A DNA stretch of 36,860 bases, from assembly GCA_021299955.1 (NCBI GenBank), contig JAJTFQ010000012.1, positions 6,648 through 43,507 of the forward strand, given 5' to 3'. The notes beneath the pieces were generated by a model. It saw only the letters and a list, made by a program, of their open reading frames with translations. It did not search any database and had not been told where the DNA came from. This DNA comes from Chitinophagaceae bacterium (GTDB lineage Bacteria; Bacteroidota; Bacteroidia; Chitinophagales; Chitinophagaceae). Positions 1 through 9,213 of this stretch are shown here, in pieces. Position 1 is the stretch's first letter. Each line of letters begins with the position of its first letter. The translations under genes were made by a program, and so were the position numbers.

Positions 1-1311
1 GTTACTGTCAAACCCATCGAAGTGAAATACCTGACCCCGGGAGGCGTCAAAAGCCGGGTGTTCACGACCTACGCTACCCATCACGGTCCGGTACTGGGCA
101 AGGAAGACGAAAACACCTGGCTGAGTGTGAGATCTTACAACCGCGCGATGAACAGTCTGATCCAAAGCTGGATGCGCACCAAGGCTCGTGGACTTGAGGA
201 CTATAAAAAGGTCATGGACCTGCGGGGTAATACGTCCAATAACACGGTCTTTGCTGATCGGAATGGCAACATCGCCTACTGGCATGGTAATTACATGCCG
301 GTGCGGGACACGTCCTTCGACTGGGGTCGCCCCGTCGACGGCAGCACGCGGGCCACGGAATGGAAGGGGTTACATGAGGCTGATGCCTGTGTCAAGGTCA
401 TCAACCCCGCCGGCGGATGGATCCAGAACTGTAATTCCACCCCGTTCACCGCCGCAGGTCAGTGGAGTCCCGACAATCGTGCCTATCCCCCCTACATGGC
501 GCCGGATGGCGAAAATTTCAGGGGCGTCAATGCTGTCAGGGTCATGAAAGACCTCAAAAATGTCACCCTGGAAGGTCTGATCCTGGCCGGCTATGATCGT
601 CGGCTGACTGCCTTCGAAGTGCTGGTGCCCGCATTGTACGCCGCCTGGCAAAAACGCGGGGCAAACGCGGATACCCTCTCCCCTGACCTCGCATCGGCCA
701 TTGGGCTGCTGGTCAACTGGAATTACCAATGCGATACGGCATCCGTAGCCACCACACTGGCGGTGGAATGGGGTCAGCGATTGAATCCCCTGTTGCAACG
801 GGTGTACATCGAACAGGGAGAATCAGACCAGGTGAGCATCACAAAGCGGTTCGCTGCCACGGCCGATGCCCTGGAACTGCTCAGGCCGCTCTCCGCAGTG
901 CTGCATGAGTTGAAAGCACAATTCGGAACCTGGCAGGTCAGTTGGGGTAGTTATAACCGATACCAGCGGCTGACCGGAGATATCCGGGAGATCTATGATG
1001 ACCGGAAACCCAGTCTGCCCGTCGCATTCACCGCATCCACCTGGGGATGCCTGCCGGCCTATGTGAGCCGGAAGATGCCGGGTACACTGAAACGCTACGG
1101 CGTCAGCGGAAATAGTTTCGTCTGTGCCGTCGAATTCGGTCCGCGCATCCGCGCCCGTTCCGTCCTTGCCGGTGGGGTCAGCAATGATCCGACCTCCAGG
1201 CACTTCTCAGACCAGGCCGCCATGTACACCGAAGGCCGATTCAAGGAGGTCCTGTTCTACCGCGAAGATGTGCTCGCTGCTTCAGAAAAACGCTACAAGC
1301 CGGGAGAATAA
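1..1311 (+). CDS. Penicillin acylase family protein, C-terminal part (5' end outside window)
   Basis: The frame is open from base 1, so the ATG/GTG at base 22 of the ORF track is internal and the true start lies upstream of the window. About 436 C-terminal residues are visible, roughly half of the usual 750-800 residue precursor. The segment matches the beta-subunit side of the Ntn-hydrolase penicillin/acyl-homoserine-lactone acylase family. Near the start is THHGPVLG, followed by a GNIAYWHGNYMPVRD-like strand region. The NCNSTPF motif matches the Asn/Gly-rich oxyanion region, and YDRRLTAFEVLVPALYAAW begins the later helical part. The catalytic N-terminal Ser of the beta chain and the signal peptide are not in view. 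Such enzymes are exported and hydrolyse amide bonds of N-acylated compounds; the substrate cannot be read here. The next gene on the same strand is a serine hydrolase 73 bases away, so the two may be co-transcribed. Confidence 0.88.
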   Translation, partial: VTVKPIEVKYLTPGGVKSRVFTTYATHHGPVLGKEDENTWLSVRSYNRAMNSLIQSWMRTKARGLEDYKKVMDLRGNTSNNTVFADRNGNIAYWHGNYMPVRDTSFDWGRPVDGSTRATEWKGLHEADACVKVINPAGGWIQNCNSTPFTAAGQWSPDNRAYPPYMAPDGENFRGVNAVRVMKDLKNVTLEGLILAGYDRRLTAFEVLVPALYAAWQKRGANADTLSPDLASAIGLLVNWNYQCDTASVATTLAVEWGQRLNPLLQRVYIEQGESDQVSITKRFAATADALELLRPLSAVLHELKAQFGTWQVSWGSYNRYQRLTGDIREIYDDRKPSLPVAFTASTWGCLPAYVSRKMPGTLKRYGVSGNSFVCAVEFGPRIRARSVLAGGVSNDPTSRHFSDQAAMYTEGRFKEVLFYREDVLAASEKRYKPGE

Positions 1312-1384
1312 GGATCAATACATTGATGGTCAATATGTTGATCTTGATTGCTCAATGGCTGAGGATGCCGATAAATTTTGAAAT

Positions 1385-2482
1385 ATGAAAAATTTTTATT
1401 ATATTCTATCATGGGTCGGACTCGCAGGCATTTGCAGCCTGAGCCCGGTCAGCGGTCATGGCCAAACTTCCCTGAAGGCAAAGCTTCAGGCGGTCATGGC
1501 ATCAGAACCAACCTTCAGCGGGGTCGTACTTGTAGCAAAGAATGGACGGACGCTTTTCCATCAGGCCTATGGCACACGTGACATCAACACGGGTGAAAGC
1601 CTGCGGAGGGATGACATCTTCGAACTGGCCTCGGTGTCCAAACAGTTCACGGCCAGCATCATCATCGGCTTACAGGAAGATGGTCAGCTGAGTTATGACG
1701 ATCCCGTAGAAAAATACGTGGACATCCCCTACCCGGGCATCCGGATCCGCCATCTGCTGAATCATACCAGCGGTCTCCCGGATTACCAGGCCGTCATGGA
1801 CAAGTACTGGGATAAATCGAAAGTGGCCGGAAATCCGGATATTCTGGCCTATCTGAAACGTTACGCACCGCCTGCCCTATTCAAGCCGGGTGAGCGGTTC
1901 GAATACAGCAACACGGGATATGTAGTACTGGCAAGCATAGCAGAAGCCATTACGGGTATGGATTTCATCGAACTATGCCGCAGCCGCATTTTCAAGGCGG
2001 CAGGTATGCACGGGGCAGACATTCGAACGAATGAAGTAAAGAATAAGCTGAGTCGTTTCGCACGCGGACATGTGTGGGTTGAGAGCCGGCAGCGCCTGGT
2101 GCGGGCCGATTCCTTTCCTTCTTCTGACTACACGATCTGGCTGGGTAACCGGAAGGGGCCCGGTCGGGTGAGTGCCCGCGCGAAGGATCTGCTGGCCTGG
2201 GATCGTGCACTTCAGGAGGCCAAACTGCAGGGTACCAAGAGTGGCACGGAGGCCTGGCGCTCAGGGGTACTGAACGATGGAACGGCGACCGGCTACGGGT
2301 TTGGCTGGTTTCTGTCCAAGTCAGCCAAAGGTGAACGGGTGATCTGGCACGACGGCGACAATCCCGGATATAAGACCATGTTCCGCCGGTATCCGGAGCG
2401 CGGCCACACCATCATCGTACTCAGCAATAACTATCCCGCAGGTTTCGATCGCCTGATCCAAAGACTGGAAGCGGCACTTTGA
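1385..2482 (+). CDS. Serine hydrolase, class C beta-lactamase fold, exported
   Basis: A 365-residue protein of the beta-lactamase/D-alanyl-D-alanine carboxypeptidase-like family (PF00144). An N-terminal hydrophobic segment of about 25 residues looks like a signal peptide. The three fold motifs are visible: SxxK as SVSK (S83-K86), the YxN motif as YSN (174-176), and HDG (322-324) in place of the KTG box. HLLNHTSGLPDY is the usual family signature after the SxxK helix. Length fits single-domain members. It likely acts in the periplasm as an esterase, peptidase or penicillin-binding-like enzyme; the exact substrate is unknown. It follows the penicillin acylase on the same strand and converges with another PF00144 gene only 19 bases away. 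Confidence 0.9.
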   Translation: MKNFYYILSWVGLAGICSLSPVSGHGQTSLKAKLQAVMASEPTFSGVVLVAKNGRTLFHQAYGTRDINTGESLRRDDIFELASVSKQFTASIIIGLQEDGQLSYDDPVEKYVDIPYPGIRIRHLLNHTSGLPDYQAVMDKYWDKSKVAGNPDILAYLKRYAPPALFKPGERFEYSNTGYVVLASIAEAITGMDFIELCRSRIFKAAGMHGADIRTNEVKNKLSRFARGHVWVESRQRLVRADSFPSSDYTIWLGNRKGPGRVSARAKDLLAWDRALQEAKLQGTKSGTEAWRSGVLNDGTATGYGFGWFLSKSAKGERVIWHDGDNPGYKTMFRRYPERGHTIIVLSNNYPAGFDRLIQRLEAAL

Positions 2483-2501
2483 GCGAACTTCAGGATCGAT
2501 C

Positions 2502-4013
2502 TCACTTGATCACACGGATCCGGTATTCCTGGATCAGCGGGGTCTTTTCCGGCGTCAGGGTGAAGTACACATCTGCCCGACCCCTTTCGCATTCGAGGGT
2601 GAACGTACCCCGCAGGTTGTTTTCTGCCCGCATCGGACCCACCCGTCGGATGGCGCCGATCTGTCCGAAGATCTCTGCTGACTGGCGTTGCAGGAGAGGC
2701 AGTGTGTAATCCGGGAAGAAGTTTTCAGCGAAAATGCCGCTTTGTTCCGCCCCTTTCCAATCCGGGATGATCCGGACCAACTGTTCCATTCGGGTTTGAA
2801 GGATGGGGGAAACGGGGATACTCAAAGGTTTCAGACCGGTCAGACGTACGAGCGTGTCCAGGATCTGCATGGTCAGCACAGACATCGGGGAATACGTGCG
2901 GTTGCCGAGCGCGACGATCCCGAGTCCGTGTTCCGGCATGACCTGCCAGTGGCTGCCGAAGCCGGGCAATCCCCCGCTGTGGCCAACGAAGGTCCTTCCT
3001 TCACAATCGCGCACCCATCTCAGTCCATAACAGTAGGCCGCGGCCGTCGGACATACCCGTCCGCCGGGGAAGGTGTAATTGGGGTTCAGGGCACTGAAAC
3101 GCCAGGGGTGCTGCATCTCCCGGATGGAAGCGCGGCGCACAGGTCCGGTCTCCCGTGCATCAGATGGAGGCCATGCCGCCAGATGGATATTCATGTAGGC
3201 CGCGAATTCATCGACAGAGGAGAGCATGCTACCCATCGCACCCCAGGAACCATCGGGCGTGTCGTGCAGGAGTTCTTCTTCCGTGAAGCGATCATCCTGG
3301 TACCGGTACCCATGCGCGAGGAGGCCTGGCGCAACATCAGCGTATTCCCACGCGGCATGCCGCATCCCCAGCGGATTCCATATCTGCTCGCGGATGTATT
3401 GCTGATAGGGCTGGCCGGACACGTTAGTAATGATCTTCCCGAGCATTGCGAACCCGAGATTGCTGTATTCATAGGCTGTACCGGGTGCCGTTGAAAAGGT
3501 GATGCCCTGTTTCAGAAAGGCGTTGAATTCGGCATCACTGTCCGCCAGTTGACGGTCCCCCCAGGGATTGTCTTCCGGAAATCCCGCCCCGTGGGTGAGC
3601 AGGTGTCTGATGGTGACCGGCGCAGCATCCGCGGTGGTATATTTCAGACCTTTCAAAGATGGGATGTAACGTTCTGCCGGCTCATCCAGTTGGAGTTTCC
3701 CGGCATCCCTGAGTTTCAGGATGGCCATGGCGGTGAAACTCTTGGACATGGAGGCGATCCGAAAGACGGAGGACGGAGTTACCGGTGTGTTCCGGGCCAT
3801 GTCCGTCACACCAAAACTAATGGTATGCATCAAGTGACCGTTCGCCACCAATCCGACAGAAACGCCGGGAATGTGGTGCTGTCTGGCGAAATCGGCACAG
3901 ATCCGGTCGATCAGCGGAAAATGCGGACGGAGTTTAGCGATGACCGATGTATCCCCGGCCTGCACGGCCCATGATAAGGATTGAAGTGCGAGAATGATCA
4001 GGGTTTGTTTCAT
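2502..4013 (-). CDS. Serine hydrolase, beta-lactamase family, exported
   Basis: A 503-residue PF00144 protein with a short signal peptide ending around AVQAG. The active-site SxxK is SMSK (S88-K91), the YxN motif is YSN (183-185), and GHSGGLPGFGSHW supplies the third motif. After the hydrolase domain, from about residue 385, there is a C-terminal extension of about 110 residues, as in several Bacteroidota members with an additional beta-rich domain. Expected location is the periplasm; the substrate is not evident. It lies 26 bases downstream of the E1 dehydrogenase fusion on the same strand, so it may be the last gene of that transcript, although no functional link is obvious. It is only distantly similar to the convergent neighbour, so a recent duplication is not apparent. 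Confidence 0.9.
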   Translation of the reverse strand: MKQTLIILALQSLSWAVQAGDTSVIAKLRPHFPLIDRICADFARQHHIPGVSVGLVANGHLMHTISFGVTDMARNTPVTPSSVFRIASMSKSFTAMAILKLRDAGKLQLDEPAERYIPSLKGLKYTTADAAPVTIRHLLTHGAGFPEDNPWGDRQLADSDAEFNAFLKQGITFSTAPGTAYEYSNLGFAMLGKIITNVSGQPYQQYIREQIWNPLGMRHAAWEYADVAPGLLAHGYRYQDDRFTEEELLHDTPDGSWGAMGSMLSSVDEFAAYMNIHLAAWPPSDARETGPVRRASIREMQHPWRFSALNPNYTFPGGRVCPTAAAYCYGLRWVRDCEGRTFVGHSGGLPGFGSHWQVMPEHGLGIVALGNRTYSPMSVLTMQILDTLVRLTGLKPLSIPVSPILQTRMEQLVRIIPDWKGAEQSGIFAENFFPDYTLPLLQRQSAEIFGQIGAIRRVGPMRAENNLRGTFTLECERGRADVYFTLTPEKTPLIQEYRIRVIK

Positions 4014-4039
4014 GTTGTTGGATGGGGCTGTTTGGGGCG

Positions 4040-6079
4040 TCAGAAAGCCAACAGTTTTTCGATGGTCGAATGCAAGCGATGTTTGGCCAAAAAGACATCC
4101 TCGAGTGCTCGGGCGAAGGGAACGGGACTGTCAAGGCTGGCGCATCGCATGACGGGTGCATCCAGCCAACGGAAGCAGTGTTCTCCGATCCAGGCAGCGA
4201 TCTCTCCGCCGAAGCCTCCGGTGAGGGTGTCTTCGTGGAGCACAAGCGCACGGCCGGTCCGGCGTACAGAGGCCTCAACGGCTTCGCTGTCCCAGGGGAG
4301 CAGGGTCCGCAGATCAATGATATCGATGGACAGTGTTGGATGGGCGTGCGCATATTGTTCAGCCCAGATCACCCCCATGCCATAGGTGATGATGCTCAGG
4401 TTGTTTCCGGTCATAACCTGTCTGGCCTTCCCGATCGGAATAGTATGATATCCCTCCGGCACTATACCTGAGATGCTTCTGTAAAGCGCCTTGTGCTCAA
4501 AGTACATGACGGGATTGGGATCCTCAAAGGCTGCGATCATTAGTCCCTTGGCATCGGCGGGGGTTGATGGGTACACCACCTTCAGTCCGGGCGTATGCGT
4601 GAACCAGGCCTCATTACTCTGCGAGTGAAAGGGGCCCGCTCCGACACCGGCACCCGTTGGCATCCGGATCACAACGTCTGCCGGCTGACCCCACCGGTAG
4701 TGTATCTTGGCGAGGTTGTTGACGATCTGATTGAAGCCGGAGGTCACAAAATCCGCGAACTGCATCTCCACCATGCTTTTGATACCTTCCAGCGAGAGGC
4801 CAAGCGCGGTACCGATGATGGCGCTTTCACAGAGCGGGGTGTTCCTGACCCGGGCAGTACCGAATCGTTCCATCAGACCTTCGGTAACCTTAAAAGCACC
4901 ACCATAAGCTGCAATATCCTGGCCCATTAGAACCAGTTCGGGATGGCGGAGCATGGCCTCGGTCAATCCCTCCCGGATGGCGTCTACAAACCGAATGGGT
5001 TCCCTGTCGGCTGAAGTGGCAACCGGCGCGGGTTTCGGAAATCTCCGCGGTCTTTCCGGCGGCATGATCAGGTCAGGAACTGGCTCGATCGGTGGAGCCG
5101 GTGCATACGCATCCCGTATTTCCACATTTGGATCCGCATCGATCTTCCCGGGCTTCAGGCCGGCCTTTACGGAGACGTCAATGAATGCGGTGCATTCCGC
5201 TCGCATGGCGGCCACGAATGCTGCATCAATGACGCCTGTGCGCAGCAGGTATTGTTCGTAGTTGGCAACGGGATCTTTCTTACCCCATTCCTCAAAGAGA
5301 TGCGGTGGCACATAATCCGTGCCGCTGGCTTCCTCGTGCCCTCTCATGCGGAAGGTGGTACATTCTATAAGGTAGGGCTTGCTGTTCCTGATGCAGTAAT
5401 CGCGCACCCCCCGGACGGTATCCAGCACGGTGAGGATATTATTGCCATCGATCCTGACACCCTCCATACCATATCCGCGGGCACGATCCACCAACCGGTC
5501 GCAGCGATATTGTTCCGAGACGGGTGTACTCAAGCCGTAGCCGTTGTTTTCGATGATGAAGATGACGGGCAGGTCCCACACAGCCGCCACATTCAGGGCC
5601 TCGTGAAAATCACCTTCTGAGGTTCCGCCGTCACCGGTGAACGTGAGGGCTGCCCGCGGTTGGTTCCTGAGCTTGTAAGCAAGTGCCGCACCATCAGCCA
5701 CCGCAAGTTGCGGACCGAGATGAGAGATCATCCCGCAGATATGATGTTCGGTCGATCCGAAGTGAAAGCTGCGTTCCCTGCCTTTTGAAAAACCATCCGA
5801 ACGACCCTGCCACTGCAGAAACAGTTTCTCGAGCGACATGCCGCGGACGGTGAACACCCCGAGGTTGCGATGGAGCGGCATGATCCATTCTTCAGGTTGC
5901 ATGGCCAGGGTTGCCCCCACAGAGATCGCCTCCTGACCGATACCACTGAACCACTTGGAGATCCGGCCCTGACGCAGCAGGATGAGCATCTTTTCCTCGA
6001 TCATCCGTGGCAGCAGGAGCTGCCGGTAGATGGCGATGAGTTCGGCATCTGTCAATCCCTTTCGGTCGAAATGCATCAT
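4040..6079 (-). CDS. 2-oxo acid dehydrogenase E1 component, alpha-beta fusion (thiamine diphosphate dependent)
   Basis: A single 679-residue chain that carries both E1 subunits of a branched-chain or pyruvate-type 2-oxo acid dehydrogenase. Residues about 10-340 are the alpha part: the thiamine diphosphate motif starts at GDGGTSEG (149-156) and ends at ENNGYG (N178-N179), with the E1-alpha signature EASGTDYVPPHLFEEW further on. Residues about 358-679 are the beta part (transketolase pyrimidine-binding and C-terminal domains), with GQDIAAYGGAF, RNTPLCESAIIG and LHEDTLTGGFGGEIAAW. A linker of about 20 residues rich in Pro joins them. The enzyme decarboxylates a 2-oxo acid and passes the acyl group to the lipoyl domain of E2. 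No E2 or E3 gene is present, so those must be encoded elsewhere. Fused E1 of this kind is common in Bacteroidota. Substrate class (branched-chain versus pyruvate) is left open. Confidence 0.93.
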   Translation of the reverse strand: MMHFDRKGLTDAELIAIYRQLLLPRMIEEKMLILLRQGRISKWFSGIGQEAISVGATLAMQPEEWIMPLHRNLGVFTVRGMSLEKLFLQWQGRSDGFSKGRERSFHFGSTEHHICGMISHLGPQLAVADGAALAYKLRNQPRAALTFTGDGGTSEGDFHEALNVAAVWDLPVIFIIENNGYGLSTPVSEQYRCDRLVDRARGYGMEGVRIDGNNILTVLDTVRGVRDYCIRNSKPYLIECTTFRMRGHEEASGTDYVPPHLFEEWGKKDPVANYEQYLLRTGVIDAAFVAAMRAECTAFIDVSVKAGLKPGKIDADPNVEIRDAYAPAPPIEPVPDLIMPPERPRRFPKPAPVATSADREPIRFVDAIREGLTEAMLRHPELVLMGQDIAAYGGAFKVTEGLMERFGTARVRNTPLCESAIIGTALGLSLEGIKSMVEMQFADFVTSGFNQIVNNLAKIHYRWGQPADVVIRMPTGAGVGAGPFHSQSNEAWFTHTPGLKVVYPSTPADAKGLMIAAFEDPNPVMYFEHKALYRSISGIVPEGYHTIPIGKARQVMTGNNLSIITYGMGVIWAEQYAHAHPTLSIDIIDLRTLLPWDSEAVEASVRRTGRALVLHEDTLTGGFGGEIAAWIGEHCFRWLDAPVMRCASLDSPVPFARALEDVFLAKHRLHSTIEKLLAF

Positions 6080-6132
6080 GATTCGAAGTTCGTAAAGATG
6101 GATTCAGAAATCAATACGGCAAGGGTTCCGTC

Positions 6133-6483
6133 TTAATCGCGTTTCATCTTTTTGTCCAGCGCTTCCAGGAGGGTAACGATCAGGGATACGACCAGGCTGA
6201 AAGCCAGCGCCCAGCCGAATCCCTGCACTTCAAAACCATCCACGATCTCCGCCCCTAAGATCACGATGACAGCATTGATCACCAGCAGGAACAGCCCAAG
6301 GGTGACCAGCGTAAAGGGGATCGTCAACAGGATGAGGACGGGTTTTACGAAGGAGTCCAGCAGGGCCAGTACGGCCGCCGCCACCAGGGCGGTGATGTTG
6401 TCGCGCACATGGATTCCGTCGAGGAGGTAGGATGCGATCAGCACCCCCAACCAGGTGAAGAAGAGTCGCAGCAGGAAACGCAT
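6133..6483 (-). CDS. PF04020 small membrane protein ('phage holin family' / DUF360)
   Basis: A 116-residue integral membrane protein with four hydrophobic segments (about residues 4-21, 28-50, 56-78 and 87-106) and a charged C-terminus (DKKMKRD). The patterns VLALLDSFVKPVLILLTIPFTLVTLGLFLLVINA and the Asn-Ala in the third helix are typical of the PF04020 family, which databases name phage holin family protein although it is a widespread chromosomal protein with no proven lytic role. It lies 53 bases upstream of the E1 fusion and 74 bases downstream of the M16 gene, all on the minus strand, so it may sit inside one long transcript. There is no prophage around it. Its function is unknown. Confidence 0.88.
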   Translation of the reverse strand: MRFLLRLFFTWLGVLIASYLLDGIHVRDNITALVAAAVLALLDSFVKPVLILLTIPFTLVTLGLFLLVINAVIVILGAEIVDGFEVQGFGWALAFSLVVSLIVTLLEALDKKMKRD

Positions 6484-6557
6484 GGCCGCCGGGATTTGTC
6501 ATTCAAGTTACGCAAAAATCAGGGCGGTCCTATGCATATTCCGCAGGTTCAGTTTCA

Positions 6558-7841
6558 TCAGACGACGGTGAGCTCATAAAAATCCTCTTCCCGGAGGTAC
6601 TTGTCAGCCAGGGCGTTCAGTTCCTGTGGCGTGATCTCACGGATGGTTTTGAGTGTATCATAGAAGAACTGGCTGTCAAGGCCGTTCAGGATCAGGTTTT
6701 TCCAGCGACCGATGATCTGGAACGGGCCGTCGAGGTCTCCCAGGATGGTACCCATGAGATAGTTTCGGACCATCATCAGTTCGTCGTCGGGGATCTCATC
6801 TTCGCGCAGCCGTTTCATTTCATGATGGATCTCGCGGATGGTGGCTTCGCAAACCTCGCGCCCGGCTTCCGTGCTGACCATCCAGGCGGTCTGCCCGATA
6901 TGGTTCTGGATATGGCTGTAGATGCCGTAGGTATAGCCCTTTTCTTCGCGGATATTGTCCATCAGACGAGATCCGAAGTACCCGCCGAACAATGTATTCA
7001 GGACCATGGCGGGTTTGTAGTCGGGATGATGGCGATTGGGAAAGGGCCTGGCCAGTCGGATGGCACCCTGCACCCCGTCAGGATCGTTCAGGATAAAGTG
7101 TTTCTTTTCCAACGTGGGTTTGACCGGATGCAGGATCGTTGGCAAGGGCGTGCGGTTGAGGGGCAGCTGTCCGAAGATCCGGTTGAGGGAAGCTTCGAGG
7201 TCTGCCGGCAGGATGCCTGCCACGAAGATCATCGCCTGGCCATTGACATAGTAACGCTCATGAAAGGATTTGAGGTCTCCGCGATCGAGGGCGTCGTACA
7301 TCTCTGCGCTGGAGTAGATCCCGTATGGGTGATCGAAGCCAAAAAGGTACTCATCGATCAGGCGGCCTGCAATGAACTCGCATTTCCGGAGGTTGACTTC
7401 AAGCCGTTGCTTCATGTTCTGCCGGTAGATGTCCAGTTCCTGTTCGGGGAAGACAGATTCGGTGATGAGCTCCTGCATGACAGGCAGGAGTTCAGGCAGA
7501 TGTTTGGTCAGGCAGTGCAGGGTGACGGTGGACGTCTCGTTATAGCAGTTCCTGTTGAGATAGGCACCGAAATATTCGAAATGCTCATTGATCTCGAAGG
7601 CGTTGTGTTTCGGGGTACCGTTCTTGAGCAGGGAGTTGACCGCATTGGCGATGCCGTTGGCGGGTTCGTACCAGTTACCGGCCTGGAAGACGATCTCCAG
7701 CGACATGACTTCTTCTGCACCCGCATCCACTGCGTAGACAGGGATGCCGTTGTCGAGCGTGAAACTGCGATAAGGTTTGAGTTCCAGCGTGAGGTCTACG
7801 GCGTCCTTCATGCGGGGCGGATGCTGACGGTCTGGGGTCAT
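6558..7841 (-). CDS. M16 peptidase family protein, non-catalytic partner (no HxxEH)
   Basis: A 427-residue insulinase/processing-peptidase family protein with the two M16 halves. At the position of the zinc motif HxxEH it reads NAVNS (66-70, in GIANAVNSLLKNGT), so it cannot bind zinc in the usual way. It keeps the second-half substrate-binding signature FGSRLMDNIREEKGYTYG, including the Arg and Tyr that hold the substrate carbonyls. This is the mitochondrial processing peptidase alpha-like pattern. The catalytic partner is the next gene upstream (55 bases away, same strand). No signal peptide is seen, so it probably acts in the cytoplasm. Together the two genes very likely form a heterodimeric peptidase for short or unfolded peptides; the natural substrate is unknown. 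Confidence 0.9.
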   Translation of the reverse strand: MTPDRQHPPRMKDAVDLTLELKPYRSFTLDNGIPVYAVDAGAEEVMSLEIVFQAGNWYEPANGIANAVNSLLKNGTPKHNAFEINEHFEYFGAYLNRNCYNETSTVTLHCLTKHLPELLPVMQELITESVFPEQELDIYRQNMKQRLEVNLRKCEFIAGRLIDEYLFGFDHPYGIYSSAEMYDALDRGDLKSFHERYYVNGQAMIFVAGILPADLEASLNRIFGQLPLNRTPLPTILHPVKPTLEKKHFILNDPDGVQGAIRLARPFPNRHHPDYKPAMVLNTLFGGYFGSRLMDNIREEKGYTYGIYSHIQNHIGQTAWMVSTEAGREVCEATIREIHHEMKRLREDEIPDDELMMVRNYLMGTILGDLDGPFQIIGRWKNLILNGLDSQFFYDTLKTIREITPQELNALADKYLREEDFYELTVV

Positions 7842-7896
7842 GTTATGTCGGGAATGATGTGTGTAAAGAAATGTTTGCGCGCGTCAGGGCGAGGCG

Positions 7897-9144
7897 TCAG
7901 GCCTCCTTCGCATCAGCCAGGTAATGGAGGGTATTGCTGTTCTCCGGCCGGAAGATGCGGTGGCATTCTGCAAGGATCTCCTCCGTCGTGACGGCCCGAT
8001 ACTTTGACAATTCCTCATTCATCAGGGAAGCATCTCCGAGCAGTTCGTAGAAAGCCAGACTGGAGGCGCGGCTCATGACGCTCATGTCTTCGAAGGCCAT
8101 GATGCTTTCGGTCTTGTTCTTGACCTTCTGGAGCTCCTTGTCTGTTACTCCATCCTTCAGCATCTTTTCGATCTCCGTTTCGACGGCGGACTCGGCGGCA
8201 TGGATATCTATCCCTTTCACGAGTTTTCCTTCGATGGTCAGCAAGCCGGCATCCAGGCTCCCGAAGTGATAGCAGTCGATGCTGCTGAAAAGTTTCTGTT
8301 CCTTGACCAGCGACTGGTATAGCCTTGAAGATCCGCCGCCGCCCAGCATGTCGGTGATGAGATCGGCCGCGTAATAGCGGGGATCCATGCGAGCTGACAT
8401 ATGCCAGGTCTTGTAGAAGGCATCCAATGGGACATTGGCCTTTACCTCCAGCCGGCGGGCCGCTGTCTGACCGGGTTCCTGGGGCAGGTTGCGCTGATAA
8501 CGCTCGCCCGATTCGATGCCTCCGAACCATTTTTCAGCGAGCTCCCGAACCTGGTCGGTATAAACATTACCTGCCACCGTCAGGATGGCGTTCACCGGAC
8601 GATAGTGCTTGAAGAAAAAGCGTCGCACGTCTTCCAGCTGTGCCTCTTCGATATGCGAAAGCTCCCGGCCGATGGTCATCCAGCGGTAGGGATGCTGCTC
8701 GAATGCAAGCTCGCGCATGATCTTCCAGACATCGCCATAAGGCTTGTTGATATAATGTTCCTTGAACTCCTCGCAAACGACCTTGCGCTGGACATCCAGA
8801 CTTTTCTCGCTGAAGGCCAGGCTCAGCATGCGATCACTTTCCAGCCAGAAGGCAGTTTCGATATTCTCGGCCGGCAGCTGGCAATAATAATTGGTGAGGT
8901 CGTTGGTGGTGTAGGCGTTATTTTCACCGCCTGCCAGCTGCAGCGGCTCGTCATAGACGGGAATGTTCACGGATCCTCCGAACATGAGATGCTCGAAGAG
9001 ATGAGCGAACCCCGTGCGGGCGGGTTCTTCATCCCGGGCACCGACATCATAGAGGACGTTGACAACAGCCATCGGGGTACTGTGATCGCGATGGACAATA
9101 ACGCGAAGGCCGTTGGAAAGCGTGAAACGGTCGAACTTGATCAT
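7897..9144 (-). CDS. M16 family zinc peptidase, catalytic subunit
   Basis: A 415-residue M16 peptidase with the inverted zinc motif HLFEH (H48-H52) and the downstream Glu of the HxxEHx(74-76)E pattern in CEEFKEHYINKPYG (around E125/E126). The N-terminus FTLSNGLRVIVHRDHSTPMAVVNVLYDVGARDE is typical of the family. In the second half the usual Arg/Tyr substrate-binding motif is degenerate (GSSRLYQSLVKEQKLFSSID lacks the GYTY-like part), which its partner gene keeps. The complementary losses support a heterodimer in which this subunit supplies zinc and general base and the other supplies substrate anchoring. There is no signal peptide. It is first in a run of minus-strand genes and probably leads the transcript. 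Confidence 0.93.
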   Translation of the reverse strand: MIKFDRFTLSNGLRVIVHRDHSTPMAVVNVLYDVGARDEEPARTGFAHLFEHLMFGGSVNIPVYDEPLQLAGGENNAYTTNDLTNYYCQLPAENIETAFWLESDRMLSLAFSEKSLDVQRKVVCEEFKEHYINKPYGDVWKIMRELAFEQHPYRWMTIGRELSHIEEAQLEDVRRFFFKHYRPVNAILTVAGNVYTDQVRELAEKWFGGIESGERYQRNLPQEPGQTAARRLEVKANVPLDAFYKTWHMSARMDPRYYAADLITDMLGGGGSSRLYQSLVKEQKLFSSIDCYHFGSLDAGLLTIEGKLVKGIDIHAAESAVETEIEKMLKDGVTDKELQKVKNKTESIMAFEDMSVMSRASSLAFYELLGDASLMNEELSKYRAVTTEEILAECHRIFRPENSNTLHYLADAKEA

Positions 9145-9213
9145 GCTGCAAATATCCGATGAAAAGGGGAGATCAGCGGCGATGAAATGTGGGAGCGTGC
9201 ATGGGTTAACCTG

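Noticed and set aside
1372-1380. TAAATTTTG before the first serine hydrolase as -7 promoter
   Set aside because: It has one extra base relative to TAnnTTTG and lies so close to the ATG that the transcript would be leaderless.
6133-6483. Prophage holin
   Set aside because: The PF04020 family is a common chromosomal membrane protein, and no phage genes surround it.
6822-7991. 389-aa plus-strand ORF
   Set aside because: It is antisense to the M16 genes, which have full motifs; likewise 8401..9162, 12845..13741, 22586..23473 and 10235..10672 are shadows of real genes.
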